From Symbiodinium sp. CCMP2592 (Eukaryota > Sar > Dinophyceae > Suessiales > Symbiodiniaceae), in assembly GCA_905221615.1 (NCBI GenBank), contig CAJNDT010003779.1, forward strand, positions 310,001 to 374,000: a DNA stretch of 64,000 nt, given 5' to 3'. The notes beneath the pieces were generated by a model. The model saw only the letters and a list, made by a program, of their open reading frames with translations. It was not told the origin of the DNA and ran no database searches. The position numbers and the translations under genes are program-made. This document shows positions 10,152-19,408 of this stretch, in pieces; the first letter of the stretch is position 1, and every line of letters starts with the position of its first letter.

Positions 10152-13100
10152 TCACCACCAGATTCCCTGGCAGTAAAATATTTTGTAGATCTCTGTTGAG
10201 ATATCAACTCCAAGGAAGGCTACCGCAGATGCGGCATTCTTTAGGTGATCAATAATCCATCTAACAGTAAAAGCCTTGTGCTGTAGCAGCTCTCGAAATG
10301 GAGGATGTATGTCAGTTTCGGGAAGATTCCCTGTTTCTAGAGCCTTGATAAGCTCATCTGGTTGTGCTGAGTGTTTCGTAAGGGCATCCGCCAGGCAATA
10401 TTTCGAACTGACGTGAGCCAAATCATCCAAGGAACCAGAGTTAGACTCCTTTCGAAGCATCTGAATAAGATGATGAGTTTCCTTCTGTTCCGGAAGATGA
10501 GTTGTGCCCGCAGTAGTAACCAAATTGTTTGCATCGGTTCTTATGTGTATGGGCACTGTCTCTGATGAGAGATCTGCCCAGAGTCCCTTAAGAAACAAAC
10601 AGGTACCAAAGCAACGCATGAGTGCGTTTAGCTCTGCCACCGTAGTGGACATTGTCGTTGTAGTAATCTTGTGAGATTCGTAGTCTACCAGGCTACCTCG
10701 TGAGGATGTTTCCTTAATGGAGGACTCAGAGAACTCATTCTTCTTGGAAGAAGTTGCTGCGGCGGACTGTTTCACGCCCTTCAGTTTCGGATTACGTTCT
10801 TCAGCAAGAAAAATGACATGAGCTCTCTGTGATGATTTATCATCATTGTTCCTATAGGAAGCATCCGGATAGCCTAGAATACGAAGGTTTCCTTTCAGCG
10901 GCCAAAAACGTAATTCTACTTCAGTGGCCTTGAGGATTCGAACAAGTTTGTTCAGTTCTCTGATGTCACCTATTGTTGGCTTAGCAGCTTTGCTTGCACA
11001 CCTGCTGAAACGGTAACAGATGTGAGCTTGGGTCCGGCTTTGTAGCCAGTTGATCTGACCAAGAACACTTCGATATGCAGTGTGCTGCTGTGGTGTACAT
11101 GGCTGCTCATTGTTGAGCTTTTTGTCGAACACAATTTCTTCCAAGGCTTCCACAGCAAGGTTCTGATTCACAGAAATGTGAGCTGGTACAGATGCTGTTG
11201 CATCCTTCCAGACTAGTCTTTGTCCTACAAACATAATGTCGTTTGTGTCTTCAGAACCTACTGCAAACTCCTTCTTGATCGAAACGATCACGGCCTTACG
11301 AAAGGTGTCATCACCGGCCATGCACAAGTCATCTACATGCAAACAGACTACTCCATGAACTGCTCTACCCTTGGCATTATTGCCTGCTATGGGATCAAGG
11401 AGATAGTCGATTGCTGACTCCATTGACTTCGGCTGAGACTTCTTAAGTTCCGCCTCTGCTGTTGCAGACTTCTTACCATACAAGACATATGTACAACGGT
11501 CTGCACGAGTAGGAACAAGGCCGTAGGACAAGAGTGCCTTGTCTACGATGTTCCACCATCTGCGAGGTGCATCATTCAGTCCGTAGGCGGGCTTCTTCAT
11601 CCTCGCAGCTATATAAGGAGGATAGCCTGCCTCAGGAGGAATCTGGCAGATGATGTCACGAGACTCATCGTACGCCTCACCTTGCAGAAAGGCGGTCTTA
11701 AGATCAATGTGTGTCAGATTCCACAGCTTGTTAGCTGCAAATTGAATCGCCAAACGGAAGCCTGGACGACTAGCGGCAGGACTATCAGTCTGCTGGATAT
11801 CCTTTTGTCGATCCTGGAAACCTCGTAAAACCCAACGGGCCTTGCATTTCAGAAAGTTTCCATCCTCATCTCTTTTTAGAGTTAGGACCCATCGACCTGT
11901 CACGTAATTTCGGATGTTTCCGAGCTTGCGTGTATCTACAAGCTCAAACACGTCATTGTCCAGCCAGCTCTGATACTCAGCTGCCTTTGCTTCGTCGAAC
12001 TGCTTCTTCATTTCTCGCTTCTCCTTAGCGGTCGCTTCCTTCCGTTGTGCCTTCTGGGTAAGATTGGATGAGTTCCTATAAGGACTCACAGATAAGGCTT
12101 TATCCTCTTCCGTTAAGAGATCATACTCTTCACGGATATCGGATCGAATCTTCTTGGAAGGTCTGTACCGTGTTCGGTCCGATCTCACTCTTGAGGTTAC
12201 CTCTCTGATGTCCACAGGGCCGCCATGCATATAGCGCGGCATCGAGAAGGATCCTGTGTTGCTACACAGTTTCTGTTCTTCAGATAGAAGAATCCAGTCC
12301 TTCTCATCCACAACAAGATCACCTTCCTCATCAGAGTAATACCTCGTGTCGTCAGACTCAGCATCACTCTCCGGTTCAGGGGAACCTGACGTGTGAGGAA
12401 GGACGGACGGTTGTCCGGGATCATCGGGAACCATCTCTTCAGAGGATTCTCCTTCATCCTGTTGCAATGGGAGAATCGGTCCTGACTGTTGCGGTGCCGC
12501 CTTTGGCTTAGGCTTTGGAGTAGGCACCTGTGGAGGTGACTTCTGTTTGTGCGGCGAAACTTTCCTTTCCGATGAAGACCTTGGCGACACATCACCCCCC
12601 AGACGCCGAGGAGACGTCTCGCGAGGAGGCGGATGTAGGCCATGTAGGCGAGGTTTAGCCCGAGCAGGAGCCACGGGCTCATCGGATGAAACGGCCGGAA
12701 GTCGCGGTGGAGGTAAGGGAGGAGGAGGACGCGACGGAGGAACGCCAGGAGACATAGGTTGATCTGGCTCCGGCATTGAGGCATCGTCAGACGTCACACG
12801 AGACCGGTTGGTACTCATCGGCTCTGACGGATCTGATGGCGAGACTTCTTCTTCAGACATAATGACATCCGGTGGAGGTCGGACAGAGGGTGAAGATTTG
12901 CCACCGGTCATTTGAAACAGCGCCCCCGAGAATGTTGTTGGGTGCATTTTGTTCCACGACACCTGATGCGGAAGACAACAGGTGATTGTCTGGTTTGGTC
13001 GCTTCTTGTTCCAGAAAACAAGGACGCCATCAGTAACACTTGTTAGTGCTTTCATTGTTCCAAAAGTGCCTCTGTAAAGAGTACATTGCTCAAAGCCAGA

Positions 13101-13655
13101 TCCTGGCAAAAGTCTGGATCTCAGGTGAGTAATATCTGATACCAACGCATCAAGGGACGGTGATGGTTTGGAATGATGCAGTGGCAACTCAGTTTTACTC
13201 GAGAGAGAATTAACCCTGGTCACAAGTGATCGAATTTTTGGATCTTGCAGCAACTTAGAATCCTTGAGAGGATTGATTGTCAAGAGCGAATACTCTTGGT
13301 CGAGCAGATCGCACAATCCATGGAGACATTCGTCTCCTGAGTACTGCAAGATATCAGTGAGCAGGGAAAGATGCGATGCATACGAATCCCGGCGCAGAAA
13401 CCTTGCCATGCATGAGGCAAAGGTCCCACAAAATTCGTACGGATATACCTGTGCCAGCTTAGTTTTGAGACCGTAGCCTTGAATACCCGTTTCACCTTTA
13501 GGTGAGGAGGTTGGAGATTTCGGCTTTGGACAATTCCTATGTATAGGATTATAAGATTTTCTGTTGGACACACTGATGACATGTACATTATTTATTTTGG
13601 CGTTCCGAGCTGTCCTGTTTGCCATTCCGTTTTGGCGTTCCAACTGCCATTTCAT
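10152..13655 (-). CDS. copia-type reverse transcriptase and RNase H
   Basis: A 1,167-codon frame. The first 40 or so residues translate the adjoining repeat and are not typical protein; element-like sequence begins near 13480 (L-K-T-K-L-A-Q-V-Y-P-Y-E-F-C). A Ser/Pro-rich linker follows (about residues 230-470). The RVT_2-type reverse transcriptase starts near W-L-D-N-D-V-F-E-L and includes G-R-W-V-L-T-L-K, K-A-R-W-V-L-R-G-F, H-I-D-L-K-T-A-F-L-Q-G and the catalytic L-H-V-D-D (residues 772-776). A copia RNase H follows (L-G-Y-P-D-A-S-Y, A-E-L-N-A-L, D-A-N-N-L, K-Y-C-L-A-D-A-L-T). All hallmark acidic residues are present and the frame is intact, so this portion looks recently functional. It stops at TGA and overlaps the next ORF by 7 nt, suggesting coupled or frameshifted expression. 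Confidence 0.92.
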   Translation of the reverse strand: MKWQLERQNGMANRTARNAKINNVHVISVSNRKSYNPIHRNCPKPKSPTSSPKGETGIQGYGLKTKLAQVYPYEFCGTFASCMARFLRRDSYASHLSLLTDILQYSGDECLHGLCDLLDQEYSLLTINPLKDSKLLQDPKIRSLVTRVNSLSSKTELPLHHSKPSPSLDALVSDITHLRSRLLPGSGFEQCTLYRGTFGTMKALTSVTDGVLVFWNKKRPNQTITCCLPHQVSWNKMHPTTFSGALFQMTGGKSSPSVRPPPDVIMSEEEVSPSDPSEPMSTNRSRVTSDDASMPEPDQPMSPGVPPSRPPPPLPPPRLPAVSSDEPVAPARAKPRLHGLHPPPRETSPRRLGGDVSPRSSSERKVSPHKQKSPPQVPTPKPKPKAAPQQSGPILPLQQDEGESSEEMVPDDPGQPSVLPHTSGSPEPESDAESDDTRYYSDEEGDLVVDEKDWILLSEEQKLCSNTGSFSMPRYMHGGPVDIREVTSRVRSDRTRYRPSKKIRSDIREEYDLLTEEDKALSVSPYRNSSNLTQKAQRKEATAKEKREMKKQFDEAKAAEYQSWLDNDVFELVDTRKLGNIRNYVTGRWVLTLKRDEDGNFLKCKARWVLRGFQDRQKDIQQTDSPAASRPGFRLAIQFAANKLWNLTHIDLKTAFLQGEAYDESRDIICQIPPEAGYPPYIAARMKKPAYGLNDAPRRWWNIVDKALLSYGLVPTRADRCTYVLYGKKSATAEAELKKSQPKSMESAIDYLLDPIAGNNAKGRAVHGVVCLHVDDLCMAGDDTFRKAVIVSIKKEFAVGSEDTNDIMFVGQRLVWKDATASVPAHISVNQNLAVEALEEIVFDKKLNNEQPCTPQQHTAYRSVLGQINWLQSRTQAHICYRFSRCASKAAKPTIGDIRELNKLVRILKATEVELRFWPLKGNLRILGYPDASYRNNDDKSSQRAHVIFLAEERNPKLKGVKQSAAATSSKKNEFSESSIKETSSRGSLVDYESHKITTTTMSTTVAELNALMRCFGTCLFLKGLWADLSSETVPIHIRTDANNLVTTAGTTHLPEQKETHHLIQMLRKESNSGSLDDLAHVSSKYCLADALTKHSAQPDELIKALETGNLPETDIHPPFRELLQHKAFTVRWIIDHLKNAASAVAFLGVDISTEIYKIFYCQGIWW

Positions 13656-14880
13656 TTTTGCTGTTCGGCTTTGCTATTTCGTTTTGGCGTTCCAACTGCC
13701 ATTTCCTTGTTGCTGTTCGGCTTTTCCAGTCCTGCTTCGGTGTTCCAACTGCCATTTCCTTGTTGCTCTTCGGCTTTGCTATTCCAGCTTTGGTGTACCA
13801 ACTGCCATTTCTTTGCTGCTGCTCGTCTTCAATATTCCTATTTATCGTTCTGCCGCTGTTCCTAGAAGCAGTCTGGATCTGTTTGTTTGAGTTTATCATA
13901 CCAACAAACAGGGTTGAATGGCGGCACGTCTCTGTATTTGTGTAGTTCATGCTCTGTCTTCTTGTCTTTAGCATGGCCGCGCGGGCGACGCATGTCGCAA
14001 TAGGAAGGGGGTTGTGACGGGGGCGCCCAAAACAGCCACCACTCCCTAGCACCCCAAGCCCCACTACCTTCCTCCGTGCCCCCCAAACCCCCGTTCCCCT
14101 GTCCAGGGCTGCCATTCCGGTTGCCGTTCCGGGTTGGTCTGCCATTCCGGTTGCCATTCCCAGAGCCGTTCTCCGGGAATGGCAACCGGAGTGGTTCCGG
14201 AATGGCACCCGGAAGGGCTCCCGGAATGGCAATGCTTCGAGGATTTGCCATTCCCGGCCTGCCTGGTTTGCCATTCCCGGTTGCCGTTCCCGGCTCCGGG
14301 CCCCCCTTCGGCTGCCATTCCCGTTGCCGTTCCCGGCTCCGGCCCCCCTTCGGCTGCCATTCCCGGTTCCCGTGTCTGACCAGCGACCCCATGCAGAGCA
14401 CGGTTGCAAAATGCGTCATGTTTATTGCCTGGCGGAGCAGACATCGTTGGTAAGGCCGAGCGTTGCAATTCCAATCTTAAGAGTAGCGGCTGAGTAGCGG
14501 CCGCGCCATGTATTGTGGAACAATTGGGCCCTAGGCCCTGTGCCACATATTTGTTTGGCTACTTCAATCAGCATAATGCCCCAAAAGCCTTGACTTGTGA
14601 CAAGCACAAATCCAAGCATGACCTACACTACACGTGGATGGTAGGGGTAGTGTCTGGACTCGAAATTACGGAATAGCAAACAACACGACATGAGAATGCG
14701 ACGCAGCAAACTGGATTGCCACACCAGATCAGCGCAAAACAGAAGCTGGCAGGAGTGCCAACTCAGGAATGGCAAATCAGACAAACCACAAACGAGACGT
14801 TCCCAGGAACACCAAATCTGGAATGGCAAAACCCACCCTTGGGAATGGCAAAATATTTATTTAGCAAAATCCAGCCCTGC
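13590..14880. repeat. GGAATGGCA-type repeat block inside the copia element
   Basis: From 13631 to 13830 there are four tandem units of about 52-53 bp, marked by TTCCAACTGCCATTT at about 13638, 13690, 13743 and 13796. From 14090 to 14370 the motif TGCCATTCC(C)GG occurs about ten times, in both orientations. From 14750 to 14850 GGAATGGCAAA recurs. The block separates the integrase/methyltransferase-like part from the RT part of the copia element. It behaves like an expanded satellite or an intron-like insertion within the polyprotein region. Long ORFs on both strands here are repeat translations. Confidence 0.7.
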
Positions 14881-14955
14881 ATGCCAAACAATCTTATAAG
14901 TATAGGAGTTAACACCTGCTGTGGCAGGTTATGCATGAAAATCGACGATCTTGAC
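14881..14955 (-). pseudogene. copia remnant left of the DIRS-type insertion
   Basis: The minus-strand frame beginning exactly at the insertion junction reads S-R-S-S-I-F-M-H-N-L-P and continues about 20 residues before repeat sequence takes over. It continues, in frame, the integrase/methyltransferase-like ORF that stops at 24951 on the other side of the insertion. It is therefore the same gene, severed. Confidence 0.7.
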
Positions 14956-15085
14956 GGTATGTGTGCTTGCTCACGAGTGTTTGGTAATGTTTTGCATGCT
15001 TGCTGCACTCATGACATTCCATGTGCATTGCAGCAAGCAGGCTCGCAGCTGCCAGTTCGCCTGCATAGCGGGCAGAAACTTTTGT
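14956..15085 (+). repeat. split direct repeat A1
   Basis: 130 bp, identical to A2 at 24432-24561. Contains a hairpin with arms GCTTGCTGCA and TGCAGCAAGC. It forms the left end of the element, adjacent to the AC exchange dinucleotide at 14954-14955. Confidence 0.9.
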
Positions 15086-15258
15086 AGGCTAACGGGCCTC
15101 GCCGTGTAAGCCCTCTAGAACAGTTCTGGAGGCTCCCAATCTTTGTGGATTTAGCTCCACTTCATTCCTCTCCCGCTCGCGATAGGGGGAGGAGTGCATG
15201 GTTTCAGGCCGTTTGGCATTTGCGATTTTACAGTGCATTTGGTCTTTCATTTGCATTA

Positions 15259-15929
15259 TGGATCAGTCAGTGCCTGTGAGTGACTCGTCAGTGCCTGAGA
15301 CTGATGCATTTGCTTCACTTGGAACCGACATTGCGATTTCTGATCAGACTCGTTGCATTGTCAAGCGATTTCAGAAGCGGACTTCGTCTCAGCAGGAATG
15401 TTCGCCTACTTTGGAGGCATCGCCTTCTGCCGTTGTTCTTGATGCAGTGGTTGCTTCTTCTCAGGGTGACCTGGAGGTGGATCCATTGCACCCCGCATTG
15501 GCTTTATCTGCACAGGAAGCTGATCATGAGGCTCCATTACTCCCTGAGGTGGTCGTCGCTGGACTTGATGATCTGCAGGGGCCACAGCTGGACCCTGAAG
15601 GTTTTTCATTTGGGTCGCGACCCCCTTCACCAATATATGACCCTGATTTTGAGCTGGTAGATCCATTGGAAGCTTCTTTGGCACAGACTGTGGCAGCCTC
15701 TGCGGTGCATTCGGGTTCTTTTTCTTGGGATGTGATTTCGCCAGTGCCTGAGAAGACTCCTGCATTCTGCTCTACGGTATCATCTCGCTTCTCCCCACTT
15801 CGTGTGGGCCGTCTCTCTTTTGAGGAGACTGTCAGGGAGGTGGAGCCACCGTTGCTGCGGCAGTGTCGCAACAGGAGCATTCCGTTTTTACGATGGAGGC
15901 TGCTTTGCATCCCAAGCCGGCTCCCTTAG
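15259..15929 (+). CDS. N-terminal part of the recombinase ORF, or a separate acidic ORF1
   Basis: Starts at M-D-Q-S-V-P-V (15259); an upstream in-frame start at 15198 has no support. It is acidic, Ser/Pro-rich and without a recognised domain, and it overlaps the recombinase frame (15863-17839) by 67 nt in another frame. The sense of the protein appears to carry over from E-V-E-P-P-L-L-R-Q in this frame into the next frame, so a programmed or accidental frameshift near 15865 is plausible. It could alternatively be an independent Gag-like ORF1. High local CATT content is shared with the rest of the element. Confidence 0.5.
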
Positions 15930-17839
15930 CTCGCCCAGCCACACTCAGTGCTGGAAGTGGTCGAGCTACAAGTTTGCATCCCATGGGTGCCAGGTCCACG
16001 GAACACGCAAAATCGAGGCCGATTTTTCCATTGAGGGCCTCCATCGGGGTGCCCAAGACTGAGCCCAAGCCTCGTCCGGTTCCTTCCACTCGAGGGGCGT
16101 ATGCTCGGTACCCATCTGAGCATTTGCATTCTGCTTCTCAGGTGTCGGGGGCTCTCTCGAAGAGTTCGCCTCCATCTCAGGGTACAGGGTCCTCACCCCC
16201 TTCTGGTGGGGCCCCAGAGCTGCCGCGTGGACTATTGCCGACCAAAGGTCCTGGTGCTAAGAGAGGCATTGATCTCCTTCATTCAGGCACCACCAAGGGC
16301 AGCTCCAAGGTGGTCAAGCAGTCCGAGGTGCATTCCACTCAGTGGTCACGGGCCCTTCAGTTGTGGTCTGAACTCTGCGAGTTTGCATTGTCATGTTCTG
16401 CATTGCTTTGTGACATTTTCCACAGCTCTAACAAGCATTCCCTTTTGGAGCAATTGCTGCGCCGCGTGTCAGACACTACGGTGCTGCGATACATTGCAAT
16501 TCTGTGGCAGCTGTTGCATACGATTCGAGACCTGGGTTTTGACATTACATCACTGTCTCAGGTTCAGCTTATTGACTCAATTCATACATTACAGAGATCT
16601 CGCAGCCATCACTCGTCGGTACATTCCATCAATGTGCTCAAGGCGGTACGATGGTTCTCTTCCACAGTGCAACCCTCGGGCTTTCCTTCCTTATACGATG
16701 GCTTGTTTCATGCCAGGTCATGGCAATCGCAAGGTGCTTCTAAAGAGGCTTTACCTCTTCCATTATCCTTTGTACTGTGGCTGGAGACCCAAATCGTGTG
16801 CGGCCACTTTACATTGGAAGAGACTGCTTTCGCGGGTTCAGTGCTAGTTTGCATTTGGTGCAGCTTGCGGTTTGGCGACTCTCAACACATTCAGTTGTCG
16901 GATCTGTACATTGACTTCGATAGCTTTAGAGGTGCATCTTACCGAACGAAAACACAGAAATTTATGGCTTTCGGCTGCCTTTTCTCAGGACTTTTGCGGC
17001 TGCCACGCACACAATGCTGGCTTTTGCATTGGCTTGTGGCTCTTGAGAAACTTATGGATTTACATTCAGATCTTTCGGACATACCGGACTACATTTTCTT
17101 CCTTCTGGACAAGGAGTGCATTAGACCTTTGACTTGCGCAGAGTGCCTTTCGAGGCTCAGACGATTGCTGGTCATGTGGAACCAGCTGCCATCGGGTCAA
17201 GAACTCCAATATACATTGCATTCCATGAAAGTTACATTGCTTTCTTTCTTCAGGCAACTGAACATGTCGCTTGAATCAAGGCACCTTCAGGGCCACCACA
17301 AGCATTCTGCTTCTTGTGCTTTATATGGGCGAGACGACGTCTCTCCATTACTTCTGGCTCAGGACAGTTTCATTGAGAAAGTTAGAGGAGGCTGGCGATC
17401 ACGAACTCCATTAATGCGTGGGGTCACCTTTATGCCTCTTGAGCCGGCATTGCAGTGGCCTCCGGACCTAGGGGCAGTGCTGTCTGCTGCATTGCCTGTC
17501 TTTTTCAGGTTGGATACTTTTCCACCGCCCTCTATGCCCTCGGACGATGTACCCTCAGCTCCGTCTGCGTCAGCTGCTCCGGTAAAGGATGTGGTTCCAT
17601 CTGCTTTACCTGAAAAGGCTCCGGAAGAGGCGGAAACGAGCAGCTCGGAGGGCGAGCTGGGCGAGGCTGAGGAGATCGCTTTCCTCAGTGCAAACACTAG
17701 TTCCATCATACATGCTTGCATTGAAGGCAAACCGGCTTGCGGCTGCCGGGGAACCTTCCATTTGGTTTCGCACCCACCTGCGGGCTCGCGTTTTTGCAAG
17801 TCAAAGCCTTGCATTTCCATTCTCACGAACCTCTCGTGA
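15863..17839 (+). CDS. tyrosine recombinase (DIRS-type)
   Basis: 658-codon frame. Residues 1-150 are Pro/Ser-rich and low complexity. From about residue 160 comes an alpha-helical, SAM-like core-binding region, then the catalytic domain. Tyrosine-recombinase signatures: Arg336 in C-S-L-R-F-G-D, H453-S-M-K456 (H-x-x-R/K box), R-H-L-Q-G-H478-H within the second His/Trp box, and the nucleophile Tyr488 in L-Y-G-R-D. The spacing His453 to Tyr488 (35) is normal for the family. It should cut and rejoin the element's circular DNA at the AC core seen at its ends. The acidic C-terminal tail (residues 575-610) is variable. In known DIRS, PAT and Ngaro elements the recombinase ORF follows RT, whereas here it comes first. 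Confidence 0.8.
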   Translation: MSQQEHSVFTMEAALHPKPAPLARPATLSAGSGRATSLHPMGARSTEHAKSRPIFPLRASIGVPKTEPKPRPVPSTRGAYARYPSEHLHSASQVSGALSKSSPPSQGTGSSPPSGGAPELPRGLLPTKGPGAKRGIDLLHSGTTKGSSKVVKQSEVHSTQWSRALQLWSELCEFALSCSALLCDIFHSSNKHSLLEQLLRRVSDTTVLRYIAILWQLLHTIRDLGFDITSLSQVQLIDSIHTLQRSRSHHSSVHSINVLKAVRWFSSTVQPSGFPSLYDGLFHARSWQSQGASKEALPLPLSFVLWLETQIVCGHFTLEETAFAGSVLVCIWCSLRFGDSQHIQLSDLYIDFDSFRGASYRTKTQKFMAFGCLFSGLLRLPRTQCWLLHWLVALEKLMDLHSDLSDIPDYIFFLLDKECIRPLTCAECLSRLRRLLVMWNQLPSGQELQYTLHSMKVTLLSFFRQLNMSLESRHLQGHHKHSASCALYGRDDVSPLLLAQDSFIEKVRGGWRSRTPLMRGVTFMPLEPALQWPPDLGAVLSAALPVFFRLDTFPPPSMPSDDVPSAPSASAAPVKDVVPSALPEKAPEEAETSSSEGELGEAEEIAFLSANTSSIIHACIEGKPACGCRGTFHLVSHPPAGSRFCKSKPCISILTNLS

Positions 17840-18149
17840 CATTGTCGGGCGCCTGACAAAACATTGCATTTCTTTGCAATTGCGACTGCGAGTGTTTTCA
17901 TCACTGGCTAATACTCCTTCTTTGGTGCAAGTGCTGGCATTTGCATTGCATACCTCTGCAGTGGAGTGCTCAGACGATCAGATTTGCATGGCAGGCATCA
18001 TGTGACTGACATTGCACTTTCATGATTTGCTTTCAGCTTGTACAGTCACTAAATTGCATTATCTTGGCTTGATGTCACACTTTCAAGTTTCCATTGACTT
18101 TAGTTTCCCTCTGAGCAGTGCATTTTGCTACTCCGCCAAATTTTGCATC
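17840..18149 (+). other. spacer between recombinase and ORF2, no gene seen
   Basis: No coding frame is supported. TGCATT/ACATT strings remain dense here, showing that the CATT enrichment is not limited to coding sequence. Confidence 0.5.
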
Positions 18150-18872
18150 ATGGAGAACATCCGTGACACCGAGGAAGTTCGGAAAGCCCTGAGCTTCATT
18201 TACAATTCCGATGTCCACCAAGTCGTCAGTTGCATTAGGGGCGGACCGGCGGCTGGCCAGAGGAAGCTGTTGCTGATCAGTGCCATGAGTTTCCAGCAAT
18301 CGTCCACTACATCGTCTCCTCCGAAGTCAGACAAGACCTCCATTGAGGAGGACAAGAGCAAGGCACCTCCACCGGAGGAGACGAAGAAGGATGCATCGAG
18401 TGCTGGGTCGGCTGGTGCATCAGCTGGGGATGCACCTTCCACTGCGGATGCATCCAAGACACCCCCTTCGGGGACAGCAACAGCAGGGGATCCCACTGCA
18501 TCCCCGCCGGCGGCAGCTGCTACTACATCCCCGGCGCCACCGATACAGCCCATTCACAGCCCTACATTCCTTCAGGAGGGCACGGGTGGCCACAAATGCC
18601 CTGTGGCTACCCGACAGGTTGTATGTTGCCGCTCCGAGTGCGACACTGATGGTTGCATTGCACTCTGCGGATACAGTTCCGAGGTACCCAATGACAGCCA
18701 TTTCATTGCATCCTCCACCCGCCATGCTTGCAAGGCGTGCTATCGTGCACGCATGCATTCCAAAGAGTCTCAGGATCATGGTACATCGAGTACATCCTGG
18801 GACCAAGACTGGGGGGATGATCAGTGGAATCACGGCGACAGCTGGAACTGGTGGCGTCGAGGAGGATACTAG
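18150..18872 (+). CDS. DIRS-element ORF2, Cys-rich centre and Trp-rich tail
   Basis: Start chosen at M-E-N-I-R-D-T-E-E-V (18150); the upstream in-frame sequence is not protein-like. Residues about 60-150 are a Ser/Thr/Pro/Ala-rich linker. Residues about 160-215 hold a Cys cluster (C-C-R-S-E-C, C-x6-C, C-K-A-C) that could bind zinc. The C-terminus is Trp/Asp/Gly-rich (D-W-G-D-D-Q-W ending W-N-W-W-R-R). No family recognised. Placed between recombinase and Gag, it may be a nucleic-acid-binding accessory protein of the element. Confidence 0.6.
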   Translation: MENIRDTEEVRKALSFIYNSDVHQVVSCIRGGPAAGQRKLLLISAMSFQQSSTTSSPPKSDKTSIEEDKSKAPPPEETKKDASSAGSAGASAGDAPSTADASKTPPSGTATAGDPTASPPAAAATTSPAPPIQPIHSPTFLQEGTGGHKCPVATRQVVCCRSECDTDGCIALCGYSSEVPNDSHFIASSTRHACKACYRARMHSKESQDHGTSSTSWDQDWGDDQWNHGDSWNWWRRGGY

Positions 18873-19408
18873 CTGCATCCTCCATTGTGCATTCTTGCAC
18901 TTTTCTCCATTTTAAAAACGGGCTGCTCGTGTTTTCCAATGACGGCCCAGGAGGTAGGCTCATGTCTCCTCCATTGCTTCGGCAGCCACCTCGGCGCCCG
19001 CAGCTGACCTCCCAGCGAGGGAGTGAAAAGAGTTTTCTGACCGGTCTGTTTGCATTCTCAGCTTGCATCTGCTGGGTTCGGACCTTTACGGTTCATGTAC
19101 TCAACACTACTGTGTTGCATCGCTTTTGGCCCCAGCGATTGCCATGATTCGGCATGCTTACGGACTTCATGTCACGACCATTTCTGGAGTCAGCACTTCG
19201 TACATCTGCTGCACGACTTACATGCTCTTAGGCACTTGCATCTGTGCTTGTCAAGCTCTCTGGTAGCACATACCAATTTTGCAGAGTTCACGAGTGCAGC
19301 CTTGGCTTTCTCCGCGACTGGTGCATTCGCACCATTTTACAGGCCTGAGGTCAGTGCATCTTTTTGCCTTTACTTTGCTTCACTGCCAGGTCAATTTCTT
19401 TGGGGAGT
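18873..19408 (+). other. spacer before the Gag-like ORF
   Basis: An open frame exists from 19050 but overlaps the Gag start in another frame and is His/Leu/Phe-rich, as expected from the CATT-rich DNA. I do not call it a gene. Confidence 0.4.

Noticed and set aside
9943-10158. Start of the ART-like ORF at the GTG at 10158
   Set aside because: The 72 residues before the ATG at 9942 are Cys/Leu/Phe-rich with no protein character and there is no reason to expect a GTG start in a eukaryote.
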